NCBI GenBank assembly: GCA_963920575.1
Contig: OY986972.1
Location: forward strand, 11,854,010 to 11,918,009
Direction of reading: 5' to 3'
DNA length: 64,000 nt
DNA from: Narthecium ossifragum
Lineage: Eukaryota; Streptophyta; Magnoliopsida; Dioscoreales; Nartheciaceae
Part shown: in pieces, positions 21,209 through 32,402 of the stretch
Position numbering within the stretch: the first letter of the stretch is position 1
Layout: each line of letters starts with the position of its first letter
Made by a program: the position numbers and the translations under genes
Notes under the pieces: model-generated
What the model was told of the DNA's origin: nothing
Database searches by the model: none
The model's input: the letters and a program-made list of their open reading frames with translations, nothing else

Positions 21209-21226
21209 TCCCCGGCAACGGCGCCA
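21209..21226 (-). other. Primer-binding site of element D (tRNA-Asp)
   Basis: The minus strand reads TGGCGCCGTTGCCGGGGA, five bases inside the LTR that starts at 21232. Confidence 0.93.
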
Positions 21227-21231
21227 ATTTT

Positions 21232-23048
21232 TGATGTCGCTCAAATGTGTCACGCACAGCGGTCGCGGTGCAGTACAGCATAAGAGAGGTCGAATCCCAC
21301 AGAGAGACAAGCAGAAAGGATCCAGAAATACAGATAATAATATATTGAAGACAATCAAGAAAGCTAACTAAATTAAATTAGATCAAAGGATTAATGATAA
21401 TGTAAGGTTAACTAAAGATATCAGGCTCTTGATAAGGCTAGGCTTCAAGAATCACTTCACTCGGATTAAGGTTCTTCTCTTCTCAATGGTTCATATAATA
21501 CTCAGTTAAGGGATTCACATCCCAATCACCTTAATCGGAAGATATAGAATTATGAATCTGATAAAATATAAATGTCTCTTCCTATGATTGGTTCTTCCTT
21601 TTTATAGTTCTAACTTCATCCAACCAAACCTAAGAATACACGATACCGGCTGTCACTACAGGCAACGCGCAGCAAAAGTTCATCGGGACAAAGCCCTAAC
21701 TCTAACCGGATCTCTAAGAATACACAATACCAACTCTCACAATCGGCAATGCATAGCAAAGATTTCACGGTATAGAGCCCCAACCTATTCTAACCAGATC
21801 CCTAAGAATATACAATACCAGCTGTCACTACGGGCAATGTATAGCAAAGGTCTCGCAAGACTCGGTAGGAGAATCAAAAGAGAAGACTATGGGATTATAA
21901 GATCATGAAAGAAGCATGACTGGATTCATAATATTAATCATCCACATAGAAATCTATAATCTGAAAATAATATTTAAAGATCCAATACATAGAAAAGAGT
22001 TTAACAATGAAGATTAAAAACTATGAACCATTGTTGGAGAAGAAGCCCTAATCCTCGCTAGATCATCCGTCCGCCATGCGAATGGATTACTCGGCCATGG
22101 ATGGAGATGTCTCCATGTTTTTCCCTTAGGAAACGTCCAGAAAGAGCCTCCAAAAACGTCCAAGAAGTCTCCCTCAAACCCTAGAAAGAGTCCTATTTAT
22201 AGCCCCAAAGTCTCTCCATCAACGGATTTGATCTAAACCGTTGATTTAATTCACTGGGAACGCCCGATCGATCCTTCTCGGGGTGCTGGATCGATCGGAT
22301 GCGTTAAAATCTTCAACTTCTAACTTCGCCCGTGTCCGATCGATCGGACTAAGGGAGTCGGATCGATCGATTTCGTAAAAATCCTCCGTCTGTGGCTATT
22401 CCTGAGTCCGATCGATGGATGGATCGATCGAACTATGTTCCTCTAAAAAGCATACGTTCTGTCACCCTTTAATTCCCAAGTCCGATCGATCGAATTATGA
22501 GTGTTGGATCGATCGGTTGAGTAAAAATCCGCTGTTTTTGGCTTTTTCCGAGTCCGATCGATCGGACCATTGGTGTCGGATCGATCGGACCCCGTAGGAG
22601 CGATGGAGGGATCGATCGGATGCATTATGGCTGAAAACACATGTTCTGTCACGTTTTTGCATGGTCCGATCGATCGGCGGATCGCTCGGACTTCCAACTT
22701 ATTTTCCTTTCTACCATTCAGACTGCGCCATCGGTACTGAAATTGCCGTAACTTCTTCTAGAAAACTCGGAATCACGAACCGTAAAATTCCCCAGAATCT
22801 AGACTTCAAGAGCTTTCCAACCATAAATGGGACATCATCTGGTTCTTCATGAGCAGGCACAGATTAATTGTTGAAGTTGATCCATATACTCTTTTCAGCT
22901 TCTTTTAACTCCAATTTCCTGCATTTTCCAAACCATGTGAAGCAACATATAGATATAAAAATAATAATAAAGATGCTGATTAAGGATAATAATCTAGCAA
23001 TTGAGATGGTTATAAGGCTATTTAGAGTGCACTTTCATGCACTCATCA
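21232..23048 (-). repeat. 5' LTR of element D
   Basis: 1817 bp, co-linear with 15567-17388 and differing at few positions. It has the same GATCGATC cluster (22265-22680) and repeat array. Confidence 0.93.
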
Positions 23049-23053
23049 CTTTC

Positions 23054-23707
23054 CTAGTTGATTTCCTAGTTTGAGTCCAGATTATGCTTTGCTTTATTAG
23101 TTCCTATTTTGAGTCCAGGTTGTTAGGAAGTTTGAGTTATGATTGAGTCTTAATAGGAAGGGATGTTTACTTGCTGATTTCAGCAAGGTAGTTCTCTAGT
23201 TGGAGTAGGACTCTCTTGAGGCCTCTATAAAAGGACCTCCCTACCTTGTATTAGTTTTATGCATTAAAGAATAAAGTTAGTAGTTAAAGTAGGATATCTT
23301 AGGAGTAGCCATGACTTAATATTCCACCATCACCAGCCCTTTCCACGTTTCTCTCTCTACCGCTGGCCTTCTCCACCAGCCAGCCACCACCAACCACCGC
23401 CGTCGTCCGCCGCTATCAGCCACCTCTCACGTCTCCATCCCCGGCGTCCTCTGGCCGCTGCCCCTCTTCTTCCACCTTCCTAGGCTTGGATCTCCAAGAG
23501 TAACCAGCCAACTGCAAGAGGATCTGCAAGGTATCCTCTTCTTTTCCGTCTCCCTCCTCCAGTCTTCATCTTCCTCGTCGAATACCTAGGGTCCTCCTCC
23601 TAAAACCCTAAAGGTATCTCTCGACCTAGCCATAGATTTGGCTAAGGAGGAACTGAGACCAGGAAAGAGACCAGGTACCCGTGCCTACGAGAAGGCTCGG
23701 CGTAACA
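23054..23707 (+). repeat. 5' LTR of element E, second piece
   Basis: Continues the LTR after element D, with TATA-like CTATAAAAGGAC near 23226-23237. It ends GGCGTAACA at 23707. Together with the first piece it equals the 3' LTR. Confidence 0.92.
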
Positions 23708-23710
23708 ACT

Positions 23711-23722
23711 TGGTACCAGAGC
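23711..23722 (+). other. Primer-binding site of element E
   Basis: TGGTACCAGAGC, a tRNA-iMet site with one change (usual TGGTATCAGAGC), three bases after the LTR end. Confidence 0.85.
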
Positions 23723-23769
23723 TCCGTTTCGTCGGCTGTGCCGCCCAAAGCCTTCCAAAAGTTGCGCTG

Positions 23770-25952
23770 ATGGTAGGAGATACCACCGTAAGGGCTTCCA
23801 GGGAGCGGGACCTTTCCGTAACCAGAGAAGAGATCGACGGTATCAAGGGATCGCTGCTGCCCCTTCAGACTTCGCAGCATGAGACGCAAGCCTTGATCCT
23901 CGGGATCTCGGAGAGGATGGCGTTCATGGCCTTGCAGATGCAGAGACAGAGTCCAGGAACGGCGGGAGAGCAAGGTAACCCTAACCCTAATCCTAACCAG
24001 CCTCCTACCACAACGCCTAGTCCCCATAGGACTCCTCATGAACTGGTCCCCATCCAGGAAGGATTCGGCCCTAGTCCCAACTACATCTTGGTTGGACCAG
24101 GTCTTACTCCTCCCACCCAACCGGCTCAACCAGCCCACACCACACCCCTGGCCGGCCCCACCACCTTCCCACCACCACCTGGCTCCACTATCCTTCCACC
24201 TCCACCACATCAGCCTCTATATCCAACCTATCACCTCCCTCCATACCAGTAGCCTGCGCCCCCTCCATATATGTCCCCTACAACCCAGCTCCTGCACCAC
24301 CCCATTACTACCCTCCTCACACCCCACCTGCATATGAACAACCCCATGACCCAATCCGTGAACAACCCTTTGCTGCCCGGATTCCCCGCATGGACTTCCC
24401 CCGCTATGATGGAGCTACAGAACCTACTCACTGGATTCTCAAGGCGGAGCAGTTCTTCTCTTACCACCCTATCCATGAACGAGAGAAGGTCCGTTACGCC
24501 GCCTATCACTTCGATGGAGATGCCCAGACATGGTACCAGCTGTCGAAGGATACAGATGAGTGCGCAACATGGCATACCTTCCAGCATGCCTTGCACTTGC
24601 GCTATGGACCAACGACCTACGAGGACCCCATCGGCGAACTCACTCGGATTCAGCAAGATGGCTCAGTCCGAGACTACCAGATCCGGTTCGACCGAGGTCT
24701 AGGTCGTGTCCCACACTTGGCTCGGGATGTTGTATTGAGTCTCTTCATCAGCGGACTGAAGCCGGCCATCAGGTACGACGTTCAGCTCGCTAGGCCAGCC
24801 ACCATAGCCGAGGCCATCAGCTACGCCAAGACTCATGAGGCGAAGCAGTACGCGATCCGGCATGCCACGGCAAGGACGACACCTGCACCTACCCGTCCAG
24901 CCCCCTCTGCCCGTGCCGCGCCTGCAAACTGGAGTTCGAGTGAGACTAGGACTCCTAATCCTACTCAAACTAGGACTCCTGGTCAGACTCAAACTATAGT
25001 CCGACCTCAACGGAGACAGCTATTCCTAGCTGAACTACAACAACGAAGAGCACAAGGACTTTGCTTCCAATGTGACGAGCCCTATACACCGGGGCACCGC
25101 TGTAAGCAGCTGTTGAGCATTGAGATCATCAATGAGGAACCAGCCAGGGAAACCGAACCTAGAAATCTGGCCCCACCTGAAGATGAGTCAGGAGAAGATG
25201 ATGTCACGACTGAAACCGAACCCTACATCACCTTCCATGCTATGGTCGGGACCCCTACACCGCAGACCATTCGAGTGGGAGGATTCATAAACTCTGTTCC
25301 GATCATCTTACTCATTGATTCAGGGAGCACCCACAACTTCTTGGCGGACCTTCTTGCAGAGAAGCTTGGTCTCACGTCCAGGACTGACACCGGATTCCAT
25401 GTGACCGTGGCTAGTGGTGAACGCCTAGAGTCTCCGGGACGGTGTCCCAGGGTAGGCGTCCATCTCCAGGGAGCCCTAGTCCACGTGGACTTCTTCCTCT
25501 TACCTCTACAGGGTTGTGATGCAGTCCTAGGTGCACAATGGTTACTCACCCTAGGAGACATCCAGATGAACCTCAAGGAGCTTAAGGTGAGATTCCATCT
25601 CGGCGAAGAGCAGATCGAGTTACAAGGGATAAAGGTACCATCACCCTCCAGGATCTACTCAGAAGCCGCAACCCTACATAGCATCCGTAGGGGAGATCAG
25701 GGATGGCTCTGTATGTTGAAAAGCAGCCTGAACTCAGATCGTCCAGAAGACTCAACCGGGATCACCCTTGGAGGGAAATCTGAAGGGGGCATTCCCCTTG
25801 ACCCTGCTCTGGCCGCGCTCTTGGAGCAATACACCGACCTCTTCGCTGAGCCAACCAGACTTCCTCCTGGCCGTGAGCATGACCATCACATACCATTGAA
25901 GCAAGGAGAAGGTCCTGTGAATGTACGGCCCTACAGGTACCCCCAATACTAG
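23770..25952 (+). pseudogene. Gag and protease of element E
   Basis: ATG at 23770 lies about 47 bp after the PBS. The N-terminal part is a coiled-coil-like stretch, then Asn/Pro- and Pro-rich sequence ending at a stop (24250-24252). A frameshift before about 24300 restores the gag frame: FPRYDGATEPTHWILKAEQF, AYHFDGDAQTWYQ, and a zinc knuckle CFQCDEPYTPGHRC (about 25060-25105). The aspartic protease follows with LLIDSGSTHNFLADLL (about 25310) and AVLGAQWLLTLGDI. The frame then enters the start of RT (PPGREHDHHIPLKQGEGPVN) and meets TAG at 25950-25952 just before solo LTR F1. Gag, protease and RT are in one polyprotein, as usual for this chromovirus group. Confidence 0.85.
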
Positions 25953-26015
25953 AAGACAGAGATAGAACAACAGGTGGCTGCCCTACTCAGGAATGGGGTC
26001 ATTGGTACTTCATCC

Positions 26016-27367
26016 TGATACGAGTCGATCCGACTCGACCAACTGGATCCGAACCCAGAAGAGGAACCAAGCTGGTTCAACCTCTTTCCTAGTTTAACTT
26101 GGACTTCCCTAGTTCAAACTAGAGTATTTAATTAGTATTTATCATTAGTCTTTTATTGTGTCCTAGTTGATGGTTAGGAATTAATTAAGAGTCCCTTTGA
26201 GTTAGGAAGTTGAGTTGAGTCAGAAACCTTATTACTTGCTAATCAAGCAAGGGGGTTTTCTAGTGGATTAGGACTCTGTCAAGGTCTCTATAAAAGGACC
26301 TTAGTAGTTTGTATTAGGTAAGGATGATGAATGAAGAGTTATGAATGATTATGAGTAGTTGATAGATTATCATAGGAGTAGAATATCATAGGAGTAGAAG
26401 TACAGTAGATTCCACCCGATATCTACCATAAATCCATCTTCTTCCCCGTCGGTCATCTTCCCCGCAGCCGGCACCGCCTCCACCAGTGTTTCTCTCTCTC
26501 CCGTCACTTTCTCTCTCCTCCACGTCAGCGCCACGTCAGTACTCTCTCTCCTCGTCACTAGCCACTGTTCATCGTCTCCCTCCCGTGGCCGAACCCTAGC
26601 TTCACCGTCGTCAGCCGTTCTCTCCCTCTCCGGCCAGCCCCGTCGCCACCTAAACCCGCCATCTTCTTCCCCTACCTCCCACGACTCCGGCCATATCCCT
26701 TCCATCGCCTTCCACCTTCTCCGGCGTCTTCCCCGGCAACCTCATCTTCACAGCCACCGTCCGCCATCCGCCAAACGACCTGATCTCACCCGTAACCCTT
26801 CATAAAACCCTTCCCCGGCCTCCGTAGACCCGATCCCAACCATCCCTGACCATTCTCGGCCTCCAGCCGAGCTCCTCGTCGTCCCCGACGCCGGTGAACC
26901 CAACCCCGCCGCCCTCGACCTCTAGATCCCGCCGATCTAGCCCACCTCCGACCAATCCACTCCGGTGGATCTCTTCCCCAACAACCCGCGACCCGTCCTG
27001 CCACTATCCCGACCGCCGTCGCCGCCCCTACGCCGGCGATCCACTCCGGCGATCCTCAGCCGTCGGATATTTCTCAAGCCACTTGAGCAAATTGGTTCAG
27101 TCAAGTCCAGTCCGGTTCAGCCCAACCACTGATTCAGCCAGATCCAACTAATTGAACCTTGTCCACCTGATCCAGATCAATTCAGACTTGACCCAGTCAA
27201 GTCCCATCCAATCAGGCTCAGCCAGATCCGATCCAGCTCAAGCCAGATCCGATCCAGCTAGCCAATTCAGCCAATTGGACTCAAATCAAGTCCGATAAGG
27301 CCGATTCTGATCGATTGGAGCAGTAGAGACCCATTACGAGAGGATCACGAGTAGACCGCTCGTAACA
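26016..27367 (+). mobile_element. Solo LTR F1 inside element E
   Basis: TGATACGAGTCG...CTCGTAACA, 1352 bp, with TSD CATCC (26011-26015 and 27368-27372). Removing it and one CATCC restores a continuous RT reading. It is of the same family as the LTR of H (30873-32204) and the solo LTR at 51945-53270. TATA-like CTATAAAAGGACC is at about 26288. Confidence 0.93.
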
Positions 27368-27372
27368 CATCC

Positions 27373-27957
27373 AGCCCCTACTCCTCACCGGTCCTACTAG
27401 TCAAGAAGCAGGATGGATCATGGCGCATGTGCATCGATTACCGAGCTCTCAACAAAGCAACCGTCAAAGATAAGTTCCCTATTCCCGTGATTGACGAGTT
27501 GTTGGATGAACTTCACAACGCAGCCATCTTCTCCAAGCTGGATCTTCGTTCCGGGTATCACCAGATCCAAATTTACCTGCCGGATGTTGAAAAGACCGCC
27601 TTCTGTACACACCATGGCCACTATGAGTTCCTCGTCATGCCGTTCGGGCTGACCAACACCCCCTCTACTTTCCAGGCATTGATGAACTCCATCTTTGAGC
27701 CCTTGCTCCGCAGGTCTGTCCTAGTCTTCTTCGATGATATACTAATCTACAGCCGGAGTATGCAGGAGCATCTGGGTCACTTGTCCACCGTCTTACCCAT
27801 CCTAAGAGAGCATAAACTTCTCTTAAGGAAGGACAAGTGTCAATTCGGTAGGCGTCAAGTTCGCTACTTAGGCCATGTCGTCTCCCCTGAAGACGTGGCC
27901 ATGGATGCTAACAAGATCGCTGCCATGAGGAGTTGGCCGTCTCCTCTTACTGTCAAG
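27373..27957 (+). pseudogene. Reverse transcriptase of element E, first piece
   Basis: Contains the RT core: [49 protein letters not shown] and the catalytic FFDDILIYS (Y/F-x-D-D), then VRYLGHVVS. The frame is open until the copia-like solo LTR enters after PSPLTVK (27957). It is the polymerase that would copy element RNA to DNA. Confidence 0.9.
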
Positions 27958-29014
27958 TGAAGCTCTAAGAGGGGGGTCTTATCTTAGGCTTTAAACAATA
28001 AAATCAATTAAGGAAATCGAAATAGAAGGAGTCTAATCAAGTAATATGCTTGCAATGATAAGAGCAGAAAATCTATGTTAAAATAAGGATAAGAGATGAG
28101 AGATAGAGAGATTGCACCAGTTTTTATAGTGGTTCGGCAAACCTTGCCTACGTCCACTCACTCAAGGCACTCCTTGAGGTTCCACTACTTGCAAGACCTC
28201 TTACAAGCTTTTCCTCCAAGCTTCCGGGTGCTTGGCAACCTATCCACCAAGCTTACTGGTGCTTGGCAACCTTACAATCTCTCCAAGCTCTCTCTTGGAT
28301 ATTTCTCTCAATGCCTACTTCACACTTGAAGTAGTTTTACAAAGGTTTAGCTCACTAAAAAGAGATAGAAACTTGCTAGAATATGATTACAATAATCCCT
28401 TAGCTCCCTCTAAGTCCTTGGCAAGTTTGCTGGACTTTCCCTTTTATAGCTGAGCCTCCAACCCTTCCAAATAGTCTCCCAACGGCTATTTCTTTCTCCT
28501 GCAACGGCTCTTTAACGGCTCTTTTCTGGGCTCACGGTCGACTGTCGTATCGTCCGTGTCATCGTCCGCCAGGCTTTCCTTGAGCCACGGTCGATCCACC
28601 AATCGACCGTCCCGCCGCACGGTCGATCCACCTATCGACCGTCACGCCTCACAGTCGACCGTCCCATCGACCGTGACATCGTCCGTCAGGCTCTGTTGCG
28701 AAAACCTCTTCCCAGGGTCGATGCACCGATCGACTGTCGCTCTTTCGAGCCAAGTCACATAGGCCACGGTCGATCGGTCCATCGACCGTCACATCAACCG
28801 TCGCCTATTTTCCCATTGTCAGCTTCCGCGGTCGATCCTTCCATCAATCGCCATATCCCACGGTCGATCCATGCATCGTCCGTCGCATCGACCGTCAGTA
28901 CAAAACTCAATAAATATGATTTTAATGCTTTCCAAATTAAGAGATGATAATATTAAATCATTGTTTTATCATCAAATATATATTGACATCATCAAAACAA
29001 TATCTGGGCTAACA
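27958..29014 (-). mobile_element. Copia-like solo LTR inside element E
   Basis: In plus view TGAAGCTCTAAG...GGGCTAACA, 1057 bp, with TSD TCAAG (27953-27957 and 29015-29019). The minus-strand start TGTTAGCCCAGATATTG and TTTGATGATGTCAAT resemble SIRE/Maximus-type copia LTRs, so I orient it minus. TATA (TATAAAAG) is at 28441-28448 on the minus strand. A cluster of CGGTCGATC/GACCGT motifs (28530-28890) lies upstream of it. Confidence 0.85.
28441..28890 (-). promoter_or_regulatory. GGTCGATC/GATCGACC array upstream of TATA in the copia-like LTR
   Basis: The array has about a dozen CGGTCGAT, ATCGACCG and related sites in inverted pairs (such as ACGGTCGATCC with ATCGACCGTC). In the minus sense it ends about 80 bp before GCTATAAAAGGG. 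A plain GATCGATC is rare here, so it is a different motif with the same TCGA centre. Confidence 0.5.
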
Positions 29015-29019
29015 TCAAG

Positions 29020-29590
29020 GAGCTGCGCGGATTTCTTGGACTTACCGGCTACTATTGAAAGTTCATACAGCACTACGGAACCATTGCCAGACCATTGACG
29101 CAGCTGCTAAAGAAGGGTAACTTCCAATGGAACCTCGAGGCGAACAAGCTTTCCAGCAACTCAAGGAAGCCATGATGACCGGCCCTGTCCTAGCCTTGCC
29201 CGACTTCACCAAGCCCTTCATTGTCGAGTGTAATGCCTCATCCTACGGCATTGGTGCAGTCCTCATGCAAGAGAAGAAGCCCATCGCCTACTTCAGCCAG
29301 GCGTTACCTCCTAGAGAACAAGGCAGATCAACATATGAGAAGGAGATGAGGGCAGCGTTAGCTGTCCAGAAGTGGAAACCCTACTTGCTTGGTTCCAAGA
29401 TCTTCGTTCGAACCGATCATAAAAGTCGCAAACATTTTTGGGAACAGACCGTGTCGACCGAAGCACAACAGAAATGGCTTGTAAAACTGCTGGGCTATGA
29501 CTTCGACATTGAGTACAAGAAGGGTTCGGAAAATTTGGTTGCGGATGCCCTCTCACGAGCACCACCACTTAGCCTTGAGGTCAAGGCTCG
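29020..29590 (+). pseudogene. RT end and RNase H of element E
   Basis: Continues the polymerase: ELRGFLGLTGYY, then a TGA stop (about 29056), a frameshift near 29125, then RNase H with PFIVECNASSYGIGAVLMQ (Asp replaced by Asn at the first acidic site), FVRTDHKS and ENLVADALSRAPP. The frame goes straight into the PPT at about 29590. Integrase and any chromodomain are missing, so the element cannot integrate by itself. The D-to-N change in the RNase H motif would also be expected to damage activity. Confidence 0.85.
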
Positions 29591-29593
29591 TTC

Positions 29594-29608
29594 AGAAGGG
29601 GAAGGGGA
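29594..29608 (+). other. Polypurine tract of element E
   Basis: AGAAGGGGAAGGGGA directly before the 3' LTR TGTTACGAG. The upstream CTTGAGGTCAAGGC is like CTTGAGGACAAGGCC before the LTRs of H and G. Confidence 0.88.
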
Positions 29609-30391
29609 TGTTACGAGCCAAATCAGAGCTAAACCTGATCCAAGCCCAAGCATGGGCGGACCCACGTTGGGACCCACGTCCATAGCCAAGCCAGCCTAAG
29701 CTGGTTACTTCTTTAGTTAGTTCTTACTTGCTTTCCTAGTTGATTTCCTAGTTTGAGTCCAGATTATGCTTTGCTTTATTAGTTCCTATTTTGAGTCCAG
29801 GTTGTTAGGAAGTTTGAGTTATGATTGAGTCTTAGTAGGAAGGGATGTTTACTTGCTGATTTCAGCAAGGTAGTTCTCTAGTTGGAATAGGACTCTCTTA
29901 AGGCCTCTATAAAAGGACCTCCCTAGCTTGTATTAGTTTTATGCATTGAAGAATAAAGTTAGTAGTTAAAGTAGGATATCTTAGGAGTAGCCATGACTTA
30001 ATATTCCACCATCACCAGCCCTTCCCATGTTTCTCTCTCTACCGCTGGCCTTCTCCACCAGCCAGCCACCACCAACCACCGCCGTCGTCCGCCGCTATCA
30101 GCCACCTCTCACGTCTCCATCCCCGGTGACCTCCTTGGCCGCTGCCCCTCTTCTTCCACCTTCCTAGGCTTGGATCTCCAAGAGTAACCAGCCAATGCCA
30201 AGAGGATCTGCAAGGTATCCTCTTCTTTTCCGTCTCCCTCCTCCAGTCTTCATCTTCCTCGTCGAATACCTAGGGTCCTCCTCCTAAAACCCTAAAGGTA
30301 TCTCTCGACCTAGCCATAGATTTGGCTAAGGAGGAACTGAGACCAGGAAAGAGACCAAATACCCGTGCCTACGAGAAGGCTCGGCGTACCA
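29609..30391 (+). repeat. 3' LTR of element E
   Basis: 783 bp, TGTTACGAGCC to GGCGTACCA, followed by TSD CAACC. A short frame over its end is LTR sequence. Confidence 0.92.
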
Positions 30392-30396
30392 CAACC

Positions 30397-30872
30397 ATGT
30401 CAGACAGGTTTGGACCAGAGTACGACTCAACACAGCTGAAGATTGAACTTGGTTCAACCAACTTCAAGCCCAGACTAGTGCAGCAGAAGCGTGGTCCAGC
30501 CATCCTCACTTCAGATTGGACCAAAGCCAGCTTGACCCAGATTCAAGCCAAGTCCCTGCACAGTTGATCAGACTATGGAGATCAGATCCCATCCTATGGT
30601 CATGGGCAACACTACTGATGGGACATGATGAGGATGATCCAGGAGAGCCATTGAAGATCTTATTCTTGGAGATACCTGAGCCGTCAGATCGACCTCCAGA
30701 TGCTCCTTCAGCACTGCCCCTGCTACCCCTGGACCCGTCATGGAATCGACCTGGTTTCTCGCCACCGAGTCCAGAGCTACAGAAGCAAGTTGATTCGGTC
30801 CAGCCACATAGAGCCATCCTACCTGACTTGACTCTGGCCTTGAGGACAAGGCCAATTCTGAAGGAAGGGGGA
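30397..30872 (+). pseudogene. Decayed G-type frame of element H, right part, and PPT
   Basis: The frame at 30516-30875 includes LPLDPSWNRPGFSPPSPE, which aligns with IPLDPPRARPGFSLPSTE near the end of the element G frame. It ends as LRTRPILKEGG with the PPT GAAGGAAGGGGGA at 30860-30872. No enzymatic motif is seen. It supports one shared, non-gag-pol protein in the H and G elements. Confidence 0.65.
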
Positions 30873-32204
30873 TGATACGAGTCGATCTGACTCGATCAAC
30901 TGGACCCGAACCCAGAAGAGGAACCAAACTGGTTCAGCCTCTTTCCTAGTTTGACTTGGACTTCCCTAGTTCAAACTAGAGTATTTAATTAGGATTTTTT
31001 ATTATTCTTTTATTGAGTCCTAGTTAATATTTGATTGTCAGGAATTAATTAAGAGTCCATTTGAGTTAGGAAGTTGAGTTGAGTTTGAAAGCCTTATTAC
31101 TTGCTAATTAAGTAAGGGGGTTTACTAGTTGGATTAGGACTCTGTCAAGGTCTCTATAAAAGGACCTCATTAGTTTGTATTAGGGGATGATGATGAATGA
31201 TGAAGAGAAATTAAGAATAGTTGATAGAATATCATAGGAGTAGAGGTAATGTAGATTCCACCCGAAATCCACCATGGATTCACCTTCTTCCCCGTCGGTC
31301 ATCTTCTCCGTAGTCGGCATCGCCTTCACCTTCATCTTCCTTCTCCACGCCACTTTCTCTCTCCACCATGTCAGTGACCCCACGCCACGTCAGCTTCATC
31401 TCCCTCCTCTCTTCCTCATGCTGGAACCCTAGCTTCACCGTCGTCCACTTTCGTCCAGCCTCTCCGCCCATCCCCATCGCCATCCAAGACCACCATCCTC
31501 TTCCCCAAGCCCTCACAACTTCGGCCACCACCTTCACTTCTTCCGTCGTCGTCTCCGGCGTCTTCCCCCGGCAACCCGACCTTCGTCCTCACCGCCATCA
31601 ACCACGTCCGATCCCTATCCCACCTCCAAACCATCCTCAAACCCTTCCGTGGCCTCCGTAGACCAGATCCCGACCATCTTCCCGACGTCCCAAGCCTCCT
31701 GCCGAGCTCCCCGTCGTCCCCGACGCCGGTGAACCCAAACCCGTGCCGTCGACCTCCAGATCTCGGCGATCCAGCAACGTACCAGAAAATCCACTCCGGT
31801 GGATCTCTTCCCCAACATCTACGACCTTCCCTGCCAAGATCCCGACCGCCGCCGCCACCCCTTCGCCGGCGATCCACTCCGGCGACTCCTCAGCCATCGG
31901 ATCATCCCAGCCAACCTTGAACAAATTGACTCAGCCACTTCACCCAATCCTAGCCGGTTCAACCAAGCCACTTAGCCCAATCTGAGCCAGATTCAATCCC
32001 TTGAGCCAATCAACCAATCAGACTTGACCCAGCTAAGTCCTATCCAGTCAGCCTCAGCCAGATCTGAACCAGCTCAAGCCAGATCCGATCCAGCTACCCA
32101 GATTCAGCCAATTGGACTCAAATCAAGTCCGATTAGGCCAATTCTGATCGATTGGAGCAGTAGAGACCCGATACGAGAGGATTACGAGTAGACCGCTCGT
32201 ATCA
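30873..32204 (+). repeat. 3' LTR of element H (F-type)
   Basis: 1332 bp, TGATACGAGTCG to CTCGTATCA, homologous to F1. TATA-like CTATAAAAGGACC is near 31152. Long GC-rich frames inside (31368-31985) are in all three frames of the leader and are not convincing genes. Confidence 0.9.
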
Positions 32205-32330
32205 CTTGGTCAAGGTACTGTGGAGGCACAGAGGCACCGAGGAGATGACCTGGGAACGCGAGGCGCGCATGCGGCAGGAGTTTCCGCACTTGTTTCCTTC
32301 TCGAGATACCTCTTGTCATGTCTTCTAGTG
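32205..32330 (+). pseudogene. C-terminal chromodomain end of element I
   Basis: Reads LVKVLWRHRGTEEMTWERE, then ARMRQEFPHLFPS. This is the end of the integrase chromodomain of Tekay/Del elements and is close to the same stretch in element C. Such chromodomains are thought to guide integration to heterochromatin. The upstream half is outside the window beyond element H. Confidence 0.85.
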
Positions 32331-32402
32331 TAGCTGTTTTTCTGTTTCCGAGCCCTACCTTTATCGAATCTCGGGACGATATTTCCTTTAAGAGTATTAG
32401 GA

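Larger units (their letters stand above)
15567..23048 (-). mobile_element. Element D: Athila/Tat-like element, minus strand, non-autonomous
   Basis: LTRs are 15567-17388 and 21232-23048, in plus-strand view starting TGATGTCGCTC and ending CACTCATCA. TSD CTTTC is at 15562-15566 and 23049-23053. The tRNA-Asp PBS (21209-21226) adjoins the right LTR and a G-run PPT (C-run on the plus strand, 17389-17397) adjoins the left one, so it points left. The internal 3.8 kb holds gag, an RNase H/integrase boundary remnant and the integrase C-terminal tail; RT and the integrase core are missing. Its LTRs are close to identical. Inserted in the 5' LTR of E. Confidence 0.94.
15440..30391 (+). mobile_element. 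Element E: Ty3/gypsy element with gag-protease-RT-RNase H but no integrase
   Basis: Its 5' LTR is in two pieces (15440-15566 and 23054-23707, 781 bp in total) because element D sits in it; its 3' LTR is 29609-30391 (783 bp). TSD CAACC is at 15435-15439 and 30392-30396. PBS is 23711-23722 and PPT 29594-29608. Two solo LTRs interrupt the RT. After RNase H the sequence goes straight to the PPT, so integrase is gone. The zinc knuckle and protease style (CFQCDEPYTPGHRC, DSGSTHNF) resemble Reina/Galadriel-like chromoviruses; the lineage call is tentative. Confidence 0.88.
14559..32204 (+). mobile_element. Element H: non-autonomous LTR element, host of A and E
   Basis: Only the part right of element A is in the window: internal sequence 14559-15439 and 30392-30872, PPT 30860-30872, and 3' LTR 30873-32204. 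The two internal pieces join when element E (one TSD copy) is removed. They resemble the long frame of element G, so H is a decayed member of that type. It is inserted into the chromodomain region of element I. The base pairs after its LTR are CTTGG (32205-32209), the presumed TSD. Confidence 0.75.

Noticed and set aside
23975..23999. Telomere-like CCCTAAC run
   Set aside because: It encodes the Asn-Pro repeat in gag of element E, is short and imperfect, and nothing subtelomeric surrounds it.
31368..31985. Proline/serine-rich genes in the element H LTR
   Set aside because: Frames overlap in all phases on both strands of a GC-rich LTR leader and are not conserved as frames in F1 (26430-27150) or 51945-53270.
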